This document shows positions 45,066 through 53,908 of a stretch of 64,000 bases of DNA, piece by piece. Below the pieces are notes generated by a model. The model made no database searches. It had not been told where the DNA came from and was given only the letters and a program-made list of their open reading frames with translations. Positions within the stretch are counted from its first letter, which is position 1; each line of letters begins with the position of its first letter. Made by a program: the position numbers and the translations under genes. Source of the stretch: Bacillota bacterium (lineage in GTDB: Bacteria > Bacillota > UBA4882 > UBA8346); the NCBI GenBank assembly GCA_023402395.1, contig JAEYGI010000071.1, forward strand, positions 8,786-72,785, given 5' to 3'.

Positions 45066-45317
45066 CCTGCTCCGAGCGCCTTCCGGCAATGGCTCGTTGC
45101 CAATTGCCTCCGTTCCGGCGCCAACTGACTTATCCACATTGCCACGATGCTTTTCCACATTGGCAGATGGCAATCGAGAATTGCGATCCACCAATTGGAA
45201 ATTGGCAGGTGCCTCTCCGCCAAAGCCAAGTAACAATCGACACGGGCGAGATCACAAAACGGCATTGGCAAGTGCCATTCGACAATTGCCAGCTGCCAAT
45301 GGAATATTATCGGATTG
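45066..45317. repeat. 21-bp tandem array 3, with an exact DnaA box
   Basis: Eleven clear 21-bp units run from 45087 to 45317 with no slippage, and a weaker one precedes. Typical units begin CAAT, carry TTGGCA or TTGCCA at positions 11-16 and end GTGC or CTGC, so TTGGCAAGTGCCA-like palindromes recur. Units at 45129 and 45150 contain TTATCCACA (45130-45138) and TTTTCCACA (45151-45159), 21 bp apart. Open frames with seven-residue periodicity result on both strands and are not considered genes. The flanks 44798-45065 and 45318-45589 show nothing else. Confidence 0.8.
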
Positions 45318-45589
45318 CTTCGGCCCGCCGCCGGCTTGTCAAAGGCGTTGAGATCAAAACGGGACTGGCGAATCAAAAGAACCGGTAATTGGAAAGCATC
45401 GTTATGGGCACGGGGATGATTGCAAAATAAGGGGAGAGTCAATGGCGGAAGTTGGGCGGGCTGGGTCGAAGCCGTTGTCAATCCTTGTTCAATTCGAGGA
45501 AATCCCCCCGGTATGCGGCGGATTTTCCTGCCGGCCCCAAATTGGTTCCCCGGGTGAATGAATTATAACCGCTGTCGCGCGCTTCCGGC

Positions 45590-46351
45590 TCAATACGGCC
45601 CGTCCCAGATGTAGCGCTCCTGGGTCTTCACAGTCTGGCCGTCCCGCAAGACATCCATCACGTACACCGCGGCGGCCGCTTCGAAGTTGTGGGTGGAATA
45701 CTCCGAGATCCGCACGGCCAGCTGCGTCCCGTTGAAATAAAATATGGCCAGTTGTTTCGCGCCGGCGATCGTATCGTTTAACCTCATAACATCCAAGGTA
45801 CGCTCCGAGGCTTTTATCTCGCGATCGTTTTTCATCCGGTTTTGGGCCTCGCGGTATTCCTGCTCCGAATAGGGCCGTTTCATGCCCGTCACTGTATAAT
45901 CGACTCGGGTGACTTCCAGATTAAAAAAAGCCACTCCCAGTTGGGGCCGGGCCGGGGGGCGGTGAGTCCGGTAGCGCAGCCCAACCTGTTTGGGCTTGGA
46001 AAGCGGTTGGGAAAAATAACGGCTTCCCGCTTCGATATCCGGCACATAGGTATTAAAGGTCGCCCTGGACCAAGCCTCAAAAAACCGGAGCTGCTCCACC
46101 TGGCGGCACGGATAAAAGGTGATCCGCTCCGGATAGTCAATGCCACGGATCGCTTGCTCACCCGCCGCCCGATCCGCGGCAAAGGGCTCGATGTAAATAA
46201 AACCGGAGCGAAAAACTTCTCCGATGTACAGGTTTTGGCACAACAGCTCTTTGGTGATGGGCCGGCTGGCGGCCGCCCGCCCCGGCCCGGCCGTCGTCGG
46301 TTGAACCAGAAGCAGCAGCAGAATTAAAATCAAACCCGTTTTGGCTTTCAT
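45590..46351 (-). CDS. Secreted protein of unknown function
   Basis: A 253-residue protein with a clear signal peptide (TGLILILLLLLVQPTTA, cleavage near residue 22). The mature part is Arg- and Tyr-rich with no repeats or Cys-rich module (two Cys: LLCQNLY and YPCRQVE, possibly a disulphide). I do not recognise the family. The ATG follows AAGGGAACG. It stands between array 3 and the pectate lyase gene, whose terminators follow. Confidence 0.6.
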   Translation of the reverse strand: MKAKTGLILILLLLLVQPTTAGPGRAAASRPITKELLCQNLYIGEVFRSGFIYIEPFAADRAAGEQAIRGIDYPERITFYPCRQVEQLRFFEAWSRATFNTYVPDIEAGSRYFSQPLSKPKQVGLRYRTHRPPARPQLGVAFFNLEVTRVDYTVTGMKRPYSEQEYREAQNRMKNDREIKASERTLDVMRLNDTIAGAKQLAIFYFNGTQLAVRISEYSTHNFEAAAAVYVMDVLRDGQTVKTQERYIWDGPY

Positions 46352-46465
46352 GGCGTTCCCTTTTCACCCATTTGAATGATTCTGGCTAAAATTTTAATTA
46401 GACATTGACCGCGTAAACCCTTTATTCAATTTTACGGAAAAAACGGGCCCCGGCAATCGCCGGAT

Positions 46466-46491
46466 AAAAACCCCTGGCAATCAGGGGTTTT
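46466..46491 (-). terminator. Second terminator of the pectate lyase gene
   Basis: AAAACCCCTG and CAGGGGTTTT flank a short loop; T-rich on both sides. Acts as a back-up to the hairpin at 46502-46528. Confidence 0.75.
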
Positions 46492-46501
46492 CCGGATTAT
46501 A

Positions 46502-46528
46502 AAGGGGCTGCCCTTTGGGCAGCCCCTT
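46502..46528 (-). terminator. First terminator of the pectate lyase gene
   Basis: A perfect 12-bp stem AAGGGGCTGCCC / GGGCAGCCCCTT with a three-base loop, followed on the - strand by TATAAT-rich sequence. Confidence 0.75.
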
Positions 46529-46567
46529 ATCTGCTTGGAACTTACTTTTGCCGGCGCGGTAATAAAA

Positions 46568-48541
46568 TCAATGTCCCGCGGCGCCGAGATCGGTACCGGC
46601 CGGAGTGCCCGCGCCGATCAGGTCGCTGCCCGGAGCCAGCTTGAGAAAGTTGCCCAGGTTGATGCTCCCGTCGGGGTTACGGCTGATGCTCGGGGTCAGG
46701 CTGATAAAGTCCGAAGCATCGACAACCAGCCCTTTCCCGTTAACGCAGGTGCCGTTGGATTTCCACCAGACATTGGAGTTGTCGACATCGGTGCCGTAGT
46801 GATAATCGGTGTCCGGGCTCAGATACGAAAGATTGTTTTTGAAGATATGGGTGCCTTTGTCAAACCGGAAATTGCCGCCGCCTTTATTGTCAAATCCGGT
46901 GCAATTGGTGACGGTCATCGTTCCGCCGTTGCCGTTGCCCCAGAATCCCTTGACGCGGTTGCCAAAGGCGATGCAACCGATCAAAATGTTGTCGCAGGGC
47001 ATGCCGTTGCCGCCCAGTTTGAAACCATTGCCGTCGCCCGGCGAAGAGCTTCCGTCCAGGTGATAGCCGTTAGCATAGGCGATGCAGTCTTCCAGGGTGA
47101 CCGGGCCAATCACTCCGGTTTCCGGTTTCATGAACAGATCCCAGCCGTCATCATTGTTATGATGCGCGATACAGCCCCTGAAAACATTGCCGTAGCCTGT
47201 CGTCAGTTTACAGCCAAAGCCGTCGGCGTCCTCGTGATTGTCGGGATCGTCATTGGCATAGGAATCACAGTTTAAGATCAAGTTGTAGGACGGCCATTGA
47301 CTGATCGAAGTGTAGGATTCGGAATATCGGCCCAATTGAAGCCCGCTGTCCCGGTTATGATGGAATACGCAGCGTTCGACGGTGTTGTAATTACCGCTGA
47401 TATACATCCCGTTGTCCGCCGCGCCCAGTATTTCCAGGCCCTTGATATGCCAATAGCTTCCATCGAGCCGGACTCCGCGCGGATTGACCTCGTTGGAAGT
47501 ATAAGGCTGGCTGGAGAAGTCAAGCACCGGTTTTTCGGAGCCATAAGCGAAGAGTTGTTTCGGATTGCCCGGGTTTCCGCTATTGCTTTGCCCGATCGTT
47601 ACTTGAACCGAGTAAGCATATGTACCGCCGCGCATATAAATGACGCCGCCGGGCTGAACCCGCTGCAACGCCATGGTCAAAGAGGTCGGCGAATCAATGG
47701 CGCCCGGATTGCTGTCCGAGCCGTTCGGCGCCACATACAGAGCGCCGGTTGCCGGAGGCACGGTCGGGGTCGGAGTCGCGGGAACCGGCGTCGGTGTGGG
47801 AGTCGCGCTCGATGGTGTCGGTGTCGGAGTCGCCGGGACCGGGGTCGGCGTCGGGGTCACGGTTGACGGTGTGGGGGTCGGGGTCGGAGTGTTCACGGCC
47901 GGCGTCGGGGTCGGAGTCGCGGTGCCGCCGCCTAGATCGTCGACAACCACGTCATCAAACTCGGCGCTGGCGTTGTAGGTGGTGACGGCGATCCTGCCGC
48001 TGGCGATCGCGCTGTCGCTGGCTGCCAATTCTTGAACCCCGTTGACGAAAGCCGTCAGGCTCGTCCCGCTCACAACCAGTTTCAAGGTGTACCAGGTTCC
48101 GGTGGTCACGATGTAACTCTTGGAAGCGAGGGTAGTGACGGTCCCGCTGACTTTCTTGCGAAGCTCCAGAGTATTGGAGTTGGTCAGCGCCAGAAAATAA
48201 TACTGGCTGGAACTGGCATAGCGGGCGACGATGCCGATGTACCGGCCGCTTCCGTTAAAGGCGAGCGCCTGGACCCGAGCCTCCATCGAGTAATTGGCCC
48301 AGCTGGTGCTGCCGTTATAGGCGTGGGCCGTGGTGGAAGTGCTGGATTGTCGGTAAACATAGCTGCCGCCGCCCCCCGCCACCGACCAGGAACCGTTGGC
48401 TGTTCCCCACCCGCTGGAAGTGCCGGTATTGAAGTTTGCGCTGAACACAGTGGCGGCGCTGGCGCCGGCGCCGCAAAGCAGGCTGAGCGTCGCGGTAACG
48501 GACAAAACCAGGATGAACCAGGTAATGAACTTTCGATTCAT
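46568..48541 (-). CDS. Secreted pectate lyase-like beta-helix protein (PL9 type) with N-terminal sugar-binding-like domain
   Basis: A 657-residue secreted protein: signal peptide (to about 29), a jelly-roll domain (about 30-200, GRYIGIVARYASSSQYYFLA), a Thr-Pro linker with repeated TPTPTP (about 205-265), then a right-handed beta-helix. The helix starts YVAPNGSDSNPGAIDSPTSL and has the calcium and catalytic-groove motifs of PL9 lyases (NDDPDNHEDADGFGCK, HHNNDDGWDLF). It should cleave pectin by beta-elimination outside the cell. The Thr-Pro linker gives a low-complexity DNA stretch at about 47750-47930. The ATG follows AAGGAGG. Confidence 0.85.
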   Translation of the reverse strand: MNRKFITWFILVLSVTATLSLLCGAGASAATVFSANFNTGTSSGWGTANGSWSVAGGGGSYVYRQSSTSTTAHAYNGSTSWANYSMEARVQALAFNGSGRYIGIVARYASSSQYYFLALTNSNTLELRKKVSGTVTTLASKSYIVTTGTWYTLKLVVSGTSLTAFVNGVQELAASDSAIASGRIAVTTYNASAEFDDVVVDDLGGGTATPTPTPAVNTPTPTPTPSTVTPTPTPVPATPTPTPSSATPTPTPVPATPTPTVPPATGALYVAPNGSDSNPGAIDSPTSLTMALQRVQPGGVIYMRGGTYAYSVQVTIGQSNSGNPGNPKQLFAYGSEKPVLDFSSQPYTSNEVNPRGVRLDGSYWHIKGLEILGAADNGMYISGNYNTVERCVFHHNRDSGLQLGRYSESYTSISQWPSYNLILNCDSYANDDPDNHEDADGFGCKLTTGYGNVFRGCIAHHNNDDGWDLFMKPETGVIGPVTLEDCIAYANGYHLDGSSSPGDGNGFKLGGNGMPCDNILIGCIAFGNRVKGFWGNGNGGTMTVTNCTGFDNKGGGNFRFDKGTHIFKNNLSYLSPDTDYHYGTDVDNSNVWWKSNGTCVNGKGLVVDASDFISLTPSISRNPDGSINLGNFLKLAPGSDLIGAGTPAGTDLGAAGH

Positions 48542-48844
48542 AATTATCCCTCCTTCAATTTTAGGTCTACGATTTGATTGCCTTGGTCAACTGGAGCGGC
48601 ATACCCCCTTTGAGAATAAATCCAAACGGCCGGCGGCCGCCGAAATTGAGAACCCTCCCCATTCACGCCGGTTGTCCATTGCCAAAAGGGCGGGTTTGCT
48701 TATAATTATAATGGAATCGCCCATGAAAAACCGCGCCGATTTTGCTCATTTTTTTCATTTATTGCATTATTTTGTTAAAAATTTTAGTAAAATTTCTCTA
48801 CGCCATCAGTTTCGCTAGGCACGCCTTTCATCGAATAATTCGCA

Positions 48845-48873
48845 GAAAAAAAACGACGCCCTCGGTAGGCGTC
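48845..48873 (-). terminator. Terminator of the ahb operon
   Basis: GACGCC (48855) and GGCGTC (48868) form the stem, with GTTTTTTTTC following on the - strand. The region 48542-48992 otherwise shows no gene. Confidence 0.8.
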
Positions 48874-48992
48874 AGATTTCTTTACAACATCAAAATCCCG
48901 TATAAAGCTCTATCAAGGCCGATCGTAACGCCGTCTTGCCACAAAGAGCGTTGGACGAGCGACCACCAAGGTTTTCGTATGAACTGGGAATC

Positions 48993-49460
48993 CTAAAAAA
49001 ACTTCAGGCTGGTTTTCTTTAACTCCAGGACGCTATAAAGGATCTGATACTCAACGATCCCCATTTCCCCGACGAATTGCCGGGCCGGCCGCTCCACCTC
49101 ATCGATGGTCCGGCCGTGAATCATCCCATAAAGATTATACGGCCAGTCCGGGGCGGTCAGCCGTTGATAACAATGGCTGACTTGAGGCAAACCGGCCAAA
49201 CGCTCTCCGGCCTCAGCGATCCGTTCCTCAGCCACGACGCAGACCAGCATCGCGTTAGCGGCGAATCCCGAATCGCGGTGATGCAGGATCGCGCCGACGC
49301 GCTTCATGATTCCCCGTTCCGTATAGTTCCGCAACCGCCGCAACACCTCGTCCCGTCCGCAACCCAGCCTAGCGGCTATTTCTCCGTACGGATCCAGCGT
49401 CAAGGGGATGTCGGCCTGGACTTCGCGGATTAGCCGTTGGTCGAGTTCGTCGAAGAGCAC
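48993..49460 (-). CDS. ahbB: Siroheme decarboxylase subunit AhbB (NirD/NirL family)
   Basis: A 155-residue Lrp/AsnC-like protein: an N-terminal winged helix (FDELDQRLIREVQADIPLTL) and a C-terminal ferredoxin-like domain with HHRDSGFAANAMLVC and SHCYQR, then WPYNLYGMIHGR, typical of AhbB. With AhbA it decarboxylates siroheme to didecarboxysiroheme. It starts at GTG with GGAGG upstream and overlaps ahbA by about 30 bp. Last gene of the haem operon. Confidence 0.88.
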   Translation of the reverse strand: MLFDELDQRLIREVQADIPLTLDPYGEIAARLGCGRDEVLRRLRNYTERGIMKRVGAILHHRDSGFAANAMLVCVVAEERIAEAGERLAGLPQVSHCYQRLTAPDWPYNLYGMIHGRTIDEVERPARQFVGEMGIVEYQILYSVLELKKTSLKFF

Positions 49461-49939
49461 GGTCTTTCCTCCATGTCGAAGAATACCTTCAGCTTAAAAT
49501 GGCGAACTGCCGGAAACTCGTGGATTTGATCGCACCCCGACCGCTGGCGGATCTCATCTAAAATCCGCGCCTTCTCGGCGGCGGCGGCGGTGGTCAGCGT
49601 GAACCAGATATTGAGGGGGTGATTCCGTAAATAATTGTGAGTTATCTGGGGATAGTCATTAATGATCGCCGCGACCGGATCAATCCGGTCGTCCGGGACT
49701 CTCATGGCAATCAAGACGCTTCGATAACCCATCCGGGCGGGATCAAACACCGCTCCGATCCTACGGATGCAATGCTCGTCGGCTTGAAGGCGTCTGAGCC
49801 GCTCCACCGCTTCGTCCGGCGCGACGCCAAGCTCGGCCGCCAGGGCATGAAAAGGCTGTTCCACAACAGGAATCCCGTTTTGAACCAAATTCAACAGTTT
49901 CAAATCAAGCGGATCCGTTTCTTTCACCCCCGAAAGCAC
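49430..49939 (-). CDS. ahbA: Siroheme decarboxylase subunit AhbA (NirD/NirL family)
   Basis: About 169 residues with the same Lrp-like plan as its neighbour: a winged helix (DLKLLNLVQNGIPVVEQPFH) and the motifs RRIGAVFDPARMGYRSVLIA, ITHNYLRNHPLNIWFTL. The pair with ahbB forms the heterodimeric decarboxylase acting on siroheme acetate groups. Several starts are possible (TTG 49942, GTG 49939, GTG 49927); GAGGAACC favours the first two. Overlaps ahbD by 16 bp. Confidence 0.88.
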   Translation of the reverse strand: MLSGVKETDPLDLKLLNLVQNGIPVVEQPFHALAAELGVAPDEAVERLRRLQADEHCIRRIGAVFDPARMGYRSVLIAMRVPDDRIDPVAAIINDYPQITHNYLRNHPLNIWFTLTTAAAAEKARILDEIRQRSGCDQIHEFPAVRHFKLKVFFDMEERPCSSTNSTNG

Positions 49940-50913
49940 CAAGGTTCCTCGGCCAAATAATCGCCGCCGCTGTAATAGTATGCCCTAGCCCGGCAGCCGC
50001 CGCAGCTCCCGATATCGGGACACTGGCCGCAACGGCCCTGGTAGGCTTGATAGTCGCGCAACGCCTGGAAGGTCCCGCTGTCCCGCCAGATCACGTCAAA
50101 GGGTTGTTCCGTCACGTTGCCGGCAGTGACCGGAAGATAGGGGCAAACGTGAACTTCCCCGTCGGGCAGGATACAGCAGTAGGCGACGCCTGCCAGGCAG
50201 CCCCGGGTAAACCGCATCGCCAGGCCCATTTCCTTGGCCATCGGGATGAATTGGGGGGCGCAGGTCGGTTTGAGTTCAATGGCGCTCTCCTTTTGTTTCT
50301 CCAGAATCGTTTCAATCATCCGGAAATATTGGCCGGACTTTAAGGCGTCCTCGGCCAGATTGCGGCCGCGCCCGGTCGGCACCAGGAAGAAGGGATGCAG
50401 CGCCTGAACTCCCAACTCGGCGGCGAAATCGGTCAACGCGGAAAATTGTTCAAAGTTATTCCCGGTCAAAGTGGTGTTGATCTGGACGCGCAACCCGGCC
50501 GCGAGCGCGTTCCGGATTCCTCGTACCGCCGCTTCCCAGGCGCCCGGAGCGTTCCGGAACCGGTCATGATAGGCGCTGTCGCGGCTATCAAGGCTGACCG
50601 CGACCCCGGCGATTCCGGCGTCGCGCAAGGCGGCGGCGACTTCGGCGCTGATCAAAATGCCGTTGGTTCCAAGCGCCGGCCTCAATCCAAGCTGCGCCGC
50701 ATGGGCGGCCAACTCGCACAGGTCGTCCCGGAGCAACGGCTCGCCACCGCTGAAGATCACCAGCCGGAATCCGGCAGACTTGATCTCACTAAGCAGCTTT
50801 TTGCCGGCGGCGGTATCCAGCTCTCCCGAACAGTCCGCTTCCGGCCCGGAATCCCGGTAGCAATGATCGCAATAGAGATTGCATTTTCTGGTGAGGTTCC
50901 ACGAAATGAGCAT
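49924..50913 (-). CDS. ahbD: Radical SAM haem synthase AhbD
   Basis: A 329-residue radical SAM/SPASM protein. The cluster motif is CNLYCDHC in ISWNLTRKCNLYCDHC, followed by FSGGEPLLR. The C-terminal auxiliary-cluster region has CCILPDGEVHVCPYLP, CGQCPDIGSCGGCRARAYYY and the final EEPWC, typical of AhbD. It would oxidatively decarboxylate iron-coproporphyrin III to haem b. The ATG directly follows the ahbC stop (TAAATG). The distinction between AhbC and AhbD rests on these tails and on gene order. Confidence 0.82.
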   Translation of the reverse strand: MLISWNLTRKCNLYCDHCYRDSGPEADCSGELDTAAGKKLLSEIKSAGFRLVIFSGGEPLLRDDLCELAAHAAQLGLRPALGTNGILISAEVAAALRDAGIAGVAVSLDSRDSAYHDRFRNAPGAWEAAVRGIRNALAAGLRVQINTTLTGNNFEQFSALTDFAAELGVQALHPFFLVPTGRGRNLAEDALKSGQYFRMIETILEKQKESAIELKPTCAPQFIPMAKEMGLAMRFTRGCLAGVAYCCILPDGEVHVCPYLPVTAGNVTEQPFDVIWRDSGTFQALRDYQAYQGRCGQCPDIGSCGGCRARAYYYSGGDYLAEEPWCFRG

Positions 50914-52089
50914 TTAGAGGGCTCCAATCTCTTGATCCGTCAGATAACAGGCGGGGTCGGACGCCCAAAATCCCCCCACTGCTGAAGCTCTGGCCCGGAA
51001 ATTGCCGTTGCAGCAATCCAGCCAGCGGCAACGGCTGCAGCGGCCTTCGAGATACCGGCGGCGGTCCCGCAACCGGGCTAAATCGGGAAGGGTCTGATCG
51101 GTCCAGATCGCGCTGAACGGTCGGTCTTTTACATTGCCGAGCGTTACGCTCCGGGTGAATTGATCGGGATGGACATGGCCCTCCCAATCCACATTGCCGA
51201 AGGCGATCCCGGAGCGGTTGCCGCCGTTATGCCTCAACAGCGTTAAAATCGGCTCGACCCGCTCCGGCAGATTTTCTTTGGCCCACAAGTACGCATAGAT
51301 CCCATCGGCGTGATTGTCGACGGTAAGAACCTCGACCGGCTGGCCTTTCTCCCGGAATTCCAGGGTTTTGGCGAAGATCAGGTCCAGAACCGCCCGGGTC
51401 TCCGCCAGGCTCAGATCCTCTTCCCTCAGGCGCATCCCCCGGCCGGAATAGACCAGATGATAAAAGCAGACTCTCGGGATTCGTTCGCTCTCGATCAGAT
51501 CGAAGATCGCCGGCAAGCTGCCCACATTGGCCCGGGTGATGGTAAACCGCAGCCCCACCCGCTGGCCGATCCGCAGGCAATGACGGATGCCGTCCAACGC
51601 CGCTTCGAATGCCCCGGCCACGCCCCGAAACCGGTCGTTGGCGGCGCCGATTCCATCGAGACTGATTCCGACATAGCTCACGCCGGAATCTTTGATCCGC
51701 CGGGCCATCGCCGCGTCAATCAACGTTCCGTTGCTGGAGAGCACCGGCCGGATCCCTCGCTCGGAAGCCAAGCGGAGCAGTTGAAACAGATCCTCCCGGA
51801 GCAACGGTTCGCCCCCGGAGAAAAGCAGGGCCGGAACCTTAAACCGGGCCAGATCCGCGATCAACTCCTCCGCTTCGGCGGTGGTGAGTGCAACAGAATC
51901 CGATTCACCGGCATTGGCGTTGGCATAACAATGAGTACACTTCAGATTGCAGGCGCGGGTAATATTCCAGACCACGACCGGACCCATTCCGCCCGCCGCC
52001 CCGTGCGGCTGGCGGCCGGAGCCGGGCTGGTAGCGCAGGGTGTCGCCGTAGTGGGCCTCATCGGTCAGGAGTTTGGTGATGCTGATCAT
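50914..52089 (-). CDS. ahbC: Radical SAM protein AhbC (12,18-didecarboxysiroheme deacetylase; NirJ-like)
   Basis: A 391-residue radical SAM/SPASM protein. It begins MISITKLLTDEAHYGDTLRY, characteristic of the NirJ1/AhbC group. The radical SAM cluster motif is CNLKCTHCY, followed by FSGGEPLLR. The C-terminus has CSRCRWLDCCNGNFRARA and DPACYL. AhbC removes two acetate groups from didecarboxysiroheme to give iron-coproporphyrin III. First gene of the operon; its AGGAGG ribosome site (about 52104-52109) touches the end of repeat copy C. Confidence 0.88.
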   Translation of the reverse strand: MISITKLLTDEAHYGDTLRYQPGSGRQPHGAAGGMGPVVVWNITRACNLKCTHCYANANAGESDSVALTTAEAEELIADLARFKVPALLFSGGEPLLREDLFQLLRLASERGIRPVLSSNGTLIDAAMARRIKDSGVSYVGISLDGIGAANDRFRGVAGAFEAALDGIRHCLRIGQRVGLRFTITRANVGSLPAIFDLIESERIPRVCFYHLVYSGRGMRLREEDLSLAETRAVLDLIFAKTLEFREKGQPVEVLTVDNHADGIYAYLWAKENLPERVEPILTLLRHNGGNRSGIAFGNVDWEGHVHPDQFTRSVTLGNVKDRPFSAIWTDQTLPDLARLRDRRRYLEGRCSRCRWLDCCNGNFRARASAVGGFWASDPACYLTDQEIGAL

Positions 52090-52108
52090 GAGATCTTCCC
52101 GCTCCTCC

Positions 52109-52287
52109 TATATAAGTTGAATTAAATTTCTGATATACATCATGTCCTTAATGCCGGCCATGATGGAAAATGAATGAATTTAATTCAACTTATTTCAGCT
52201 GTAATCGGATGAAGTAAATTCCAATTTGATTCATTTGCATTCGGCGTTACGAATGCAAATTTAGTAAAGAAATTTACTTCATCCTAT
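52109..52287 (+). repeat. Two-hairpin intergenic repeat element, copy C
   Basis: Reads TATATAAGTTGAATTAAATT through AATTTAATTCAACTTA, a linker CAGCTGTAATC, then GGATGAAGTAAATT through AAATTTACTTCATCC and TAT. It fills the gap between ahbC and the ABC-F gene, ending one base before the ABC-F stop codon. Nearly identical to copy D 1.8 kb away. Confidence 0.85.
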
Positions 52288-53844
52288 CTACACAATCTTG
52301 GTGGTCCATTCTTCCACGTTCCAGACCCCGGTCACCCAATCCTCGTAAAACTCCGGTTCATGGCTGACGACCAGCACCGTTCCCTTAAACTCCCGCACGG
52401 CCCGCTTCAGTTCGGCCTTGGCGTCCTGATCAAGGTGATTGGTAGGCTCATCCAGGATCAGCCAATTGATCTCCTTCTGCATCAGCTTGCACAAGCGGAC
52501 CTTGGCGTTTTCGCCGCCGGAAAGCACCATCATCTGAGTGTCAATGTGCTCCCTGGTCAAACCGCAGGCCGCCAAGGCCCCTCTGGCCTCGGCGTTGCTC
52601 AGGCCCGGGCATTCCCGCCACAACTCTTCCAAGGCGGTATTGCTGTTATACCGGCCCGATTCCTGCTCAAAATAGCCCGGAGCCACGAATTGATCCAGCT
52701 TCACTTCGCCTGCCACCGGTGGTTGAATTCCCAGCAAGGTTTTTAACAAAGTCGATTTGCCAATGCCGTTAACTCCCTTGATGGCGACCTTTTGGCCCCG
52801 TTCCAGGGCCAGATCCAGCGGCTTGGTGAGGGGTTCCCCATAGCCGATGACGAGCCGGTCGGCCTGGAATACATATTTACCGGTACTGCGGGCTTCCTTG
52901 AACTTGAATACCGGCTTCAGCCGGACCCGGTCCTTTTCGATGAGCTCCATTTTATCAAGCTTCTTTTGCCTGCTCTTGGCCAGGTTGGCCGTAGCGGCCC
53001 GGGCCTTGTTGCGGGCGACGAAATCCTCAAGCCGCTCGATCTCTTTCTGCTGGCGATCATAGGCTTTCTGATTCTGGGCTTTTTTCAATTGATACATCTG
53101 CTCGAAGTCGTGATAATCGCCGCTGTACCGCGTCAATACCGCGTTTTCCACGTGATAGATCACGTTGACGACTTCGTTGAGGAACGGAATGTCGTGGGAG
53201 ACCAGAATGAAACTGTTTTCGTACTCCTTCAAATAGTTTTTGAGCCAGGCGATATGATTGACATCGAGAAAGTTGGTCGGCTCGTCCATGATCAGAATCA
53301 TCGGATTTTGCAGCAGCAATTTGGTCAATAGCACCTTGGCCCGTTGCCCGCCGCTCAAATCCGACACCTCGCGCTCAAGGCCGATCTCACCCAGTCCCAG
53401 CCCATTGGCAACTTCTTCAATTCTGGCGTCCAGCTGGTAAAAGCCGTTATGCTCCAGAGTGCTCTGGATCTCGCCCACGTCCTCCAACATCCCGGCCAGC
53501 TCATCCCCGGAAACTTCGGCCATTTTCTCGTAGATCGCGAGCATCTCTTGTTCCAGGTCGAACATATACTGGAACGCTTCCCGGAGCACATCGCGGATCG
53601 TTTTTCCCTGGCCCAGGGCGGTATGCTGGTCGAGATAGCCGGTGGTAATCCGGTTGCACCATTCAATTTTCCCTTCATCCGGCAACAATTTGCCGGTGAT
53701 AATGTTCAGGAAAGTCGACTTCCCCTCGCCATTGGCCCCCACCAAGCCCACGTGCTCCCCCTTGAGCAGGCGGAACGAGGCGTTTTCAAGGATGCGGCGG
53801 GCCCCAAAACCATGACTGACATTTTCAACCGTAAGAATGCTCAT
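52288..53844 (-). CDS. ABC-F family ATPase
   Basis: A 518-residue soluble protein with two ATPase domains: Walker A GANGEGKST and GVNGIGKST; signatures LSGGQRAKV and LSGGENAKV; Walker B LIMDEPTNFLD and LILDEPTNHLD. A charged interdomain linker (about 245-305, KKAQNQKAYDRQQKEIERLE) acts as the P-site tip. No transmembrane part. ABC-F proteins act on the ribosome as translation factors or give ribosome protection; this resembles the YbiT/YkpA housekeeping types. ATG follows TGAGGG. Flanked on both sides by two-hairpin repeats. Confidence 0.92.
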   Translation of the reverse strand: MSILTVENVSHGFGARRILENASFRLLKGEHVGLVGANGEGKSTFLNIITGKLLPDEGKIEWCNRITTGYLDQHTALGQGKTIRDVLREAFQYMFDLEQEMLAIYEKMAEVSGDELAGMLEDVGEIQSTLEHNGFYQLDARIEEVANGLGLGEIGLEREVSDLSGGQRAKVLLTKLLLQNPMILIMDEPTNFLDVNHIAWLKNYLKEYENSFILVSHDIPFLNEVVNVIYHVENAVLTRYSGDYHDFEQMYQLKKAQNQKAYDRQQKEIERLEDFVARNKARAATANLAKSRQKKLDKMELIEKDRVRLKPVFKFKEARSTGKYVFQADRLVIGYGEPLTKPLDLALERGQKVAIKGVNGIGKSTLLKTLLGIQPPVAGEVKLDQFVAPGYFEQESGRYNSNTALEELWRECPGLSNAEARGALAACGLTREHIDTQMMVLSGGENAKVRLCKLMQKEINWLILDEPTNHLDQDAKAELKRAVREFKGTVLVVSHEPEFYEDWVTGVWNVEEWTTKIV

Positions 53845-53862
53845 TTTCCCTCATCCGTATGT

Positions 53863-53907
53863 TATATAAGTGAATTCTAAACATGCATTTAGAAATTTAC
53901 TTCATCC
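53863..53907 (+). repeat. Internally deleted two-hairpin element
   Basis: Starts TATATAAGTGAATT, like the left end of copies C and D, and ends TTTAGAAATTTACTTCATCC, like their right end, with only about ten bases between. It is directly followed by full copy D. Confidence 0.65.
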
Positions 53908-53908
53908 G

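Noticed and set aside
44963..45481. Open frames with seven-residue periodicity across array 3
   Set aside because: Both strands are open with similar low-complexity peptides, as expected for 21-bp repeats. No homology recognised.
47750..47930. Independent tandem DNA repeat
   Set aside because: The repeat simply encodes the Thr-Pro linker of the secreted lyase and is explained by that gene.
49430..52089. Haem d1 biosynthesis (nirD/nirL/nirJ) for nitrite reductase
   Set aside because: The two radical SAM proteins match the AhbC and AhbD patterns and no nirF, nirE or nirS is present, so the ahb haem b route fits better.
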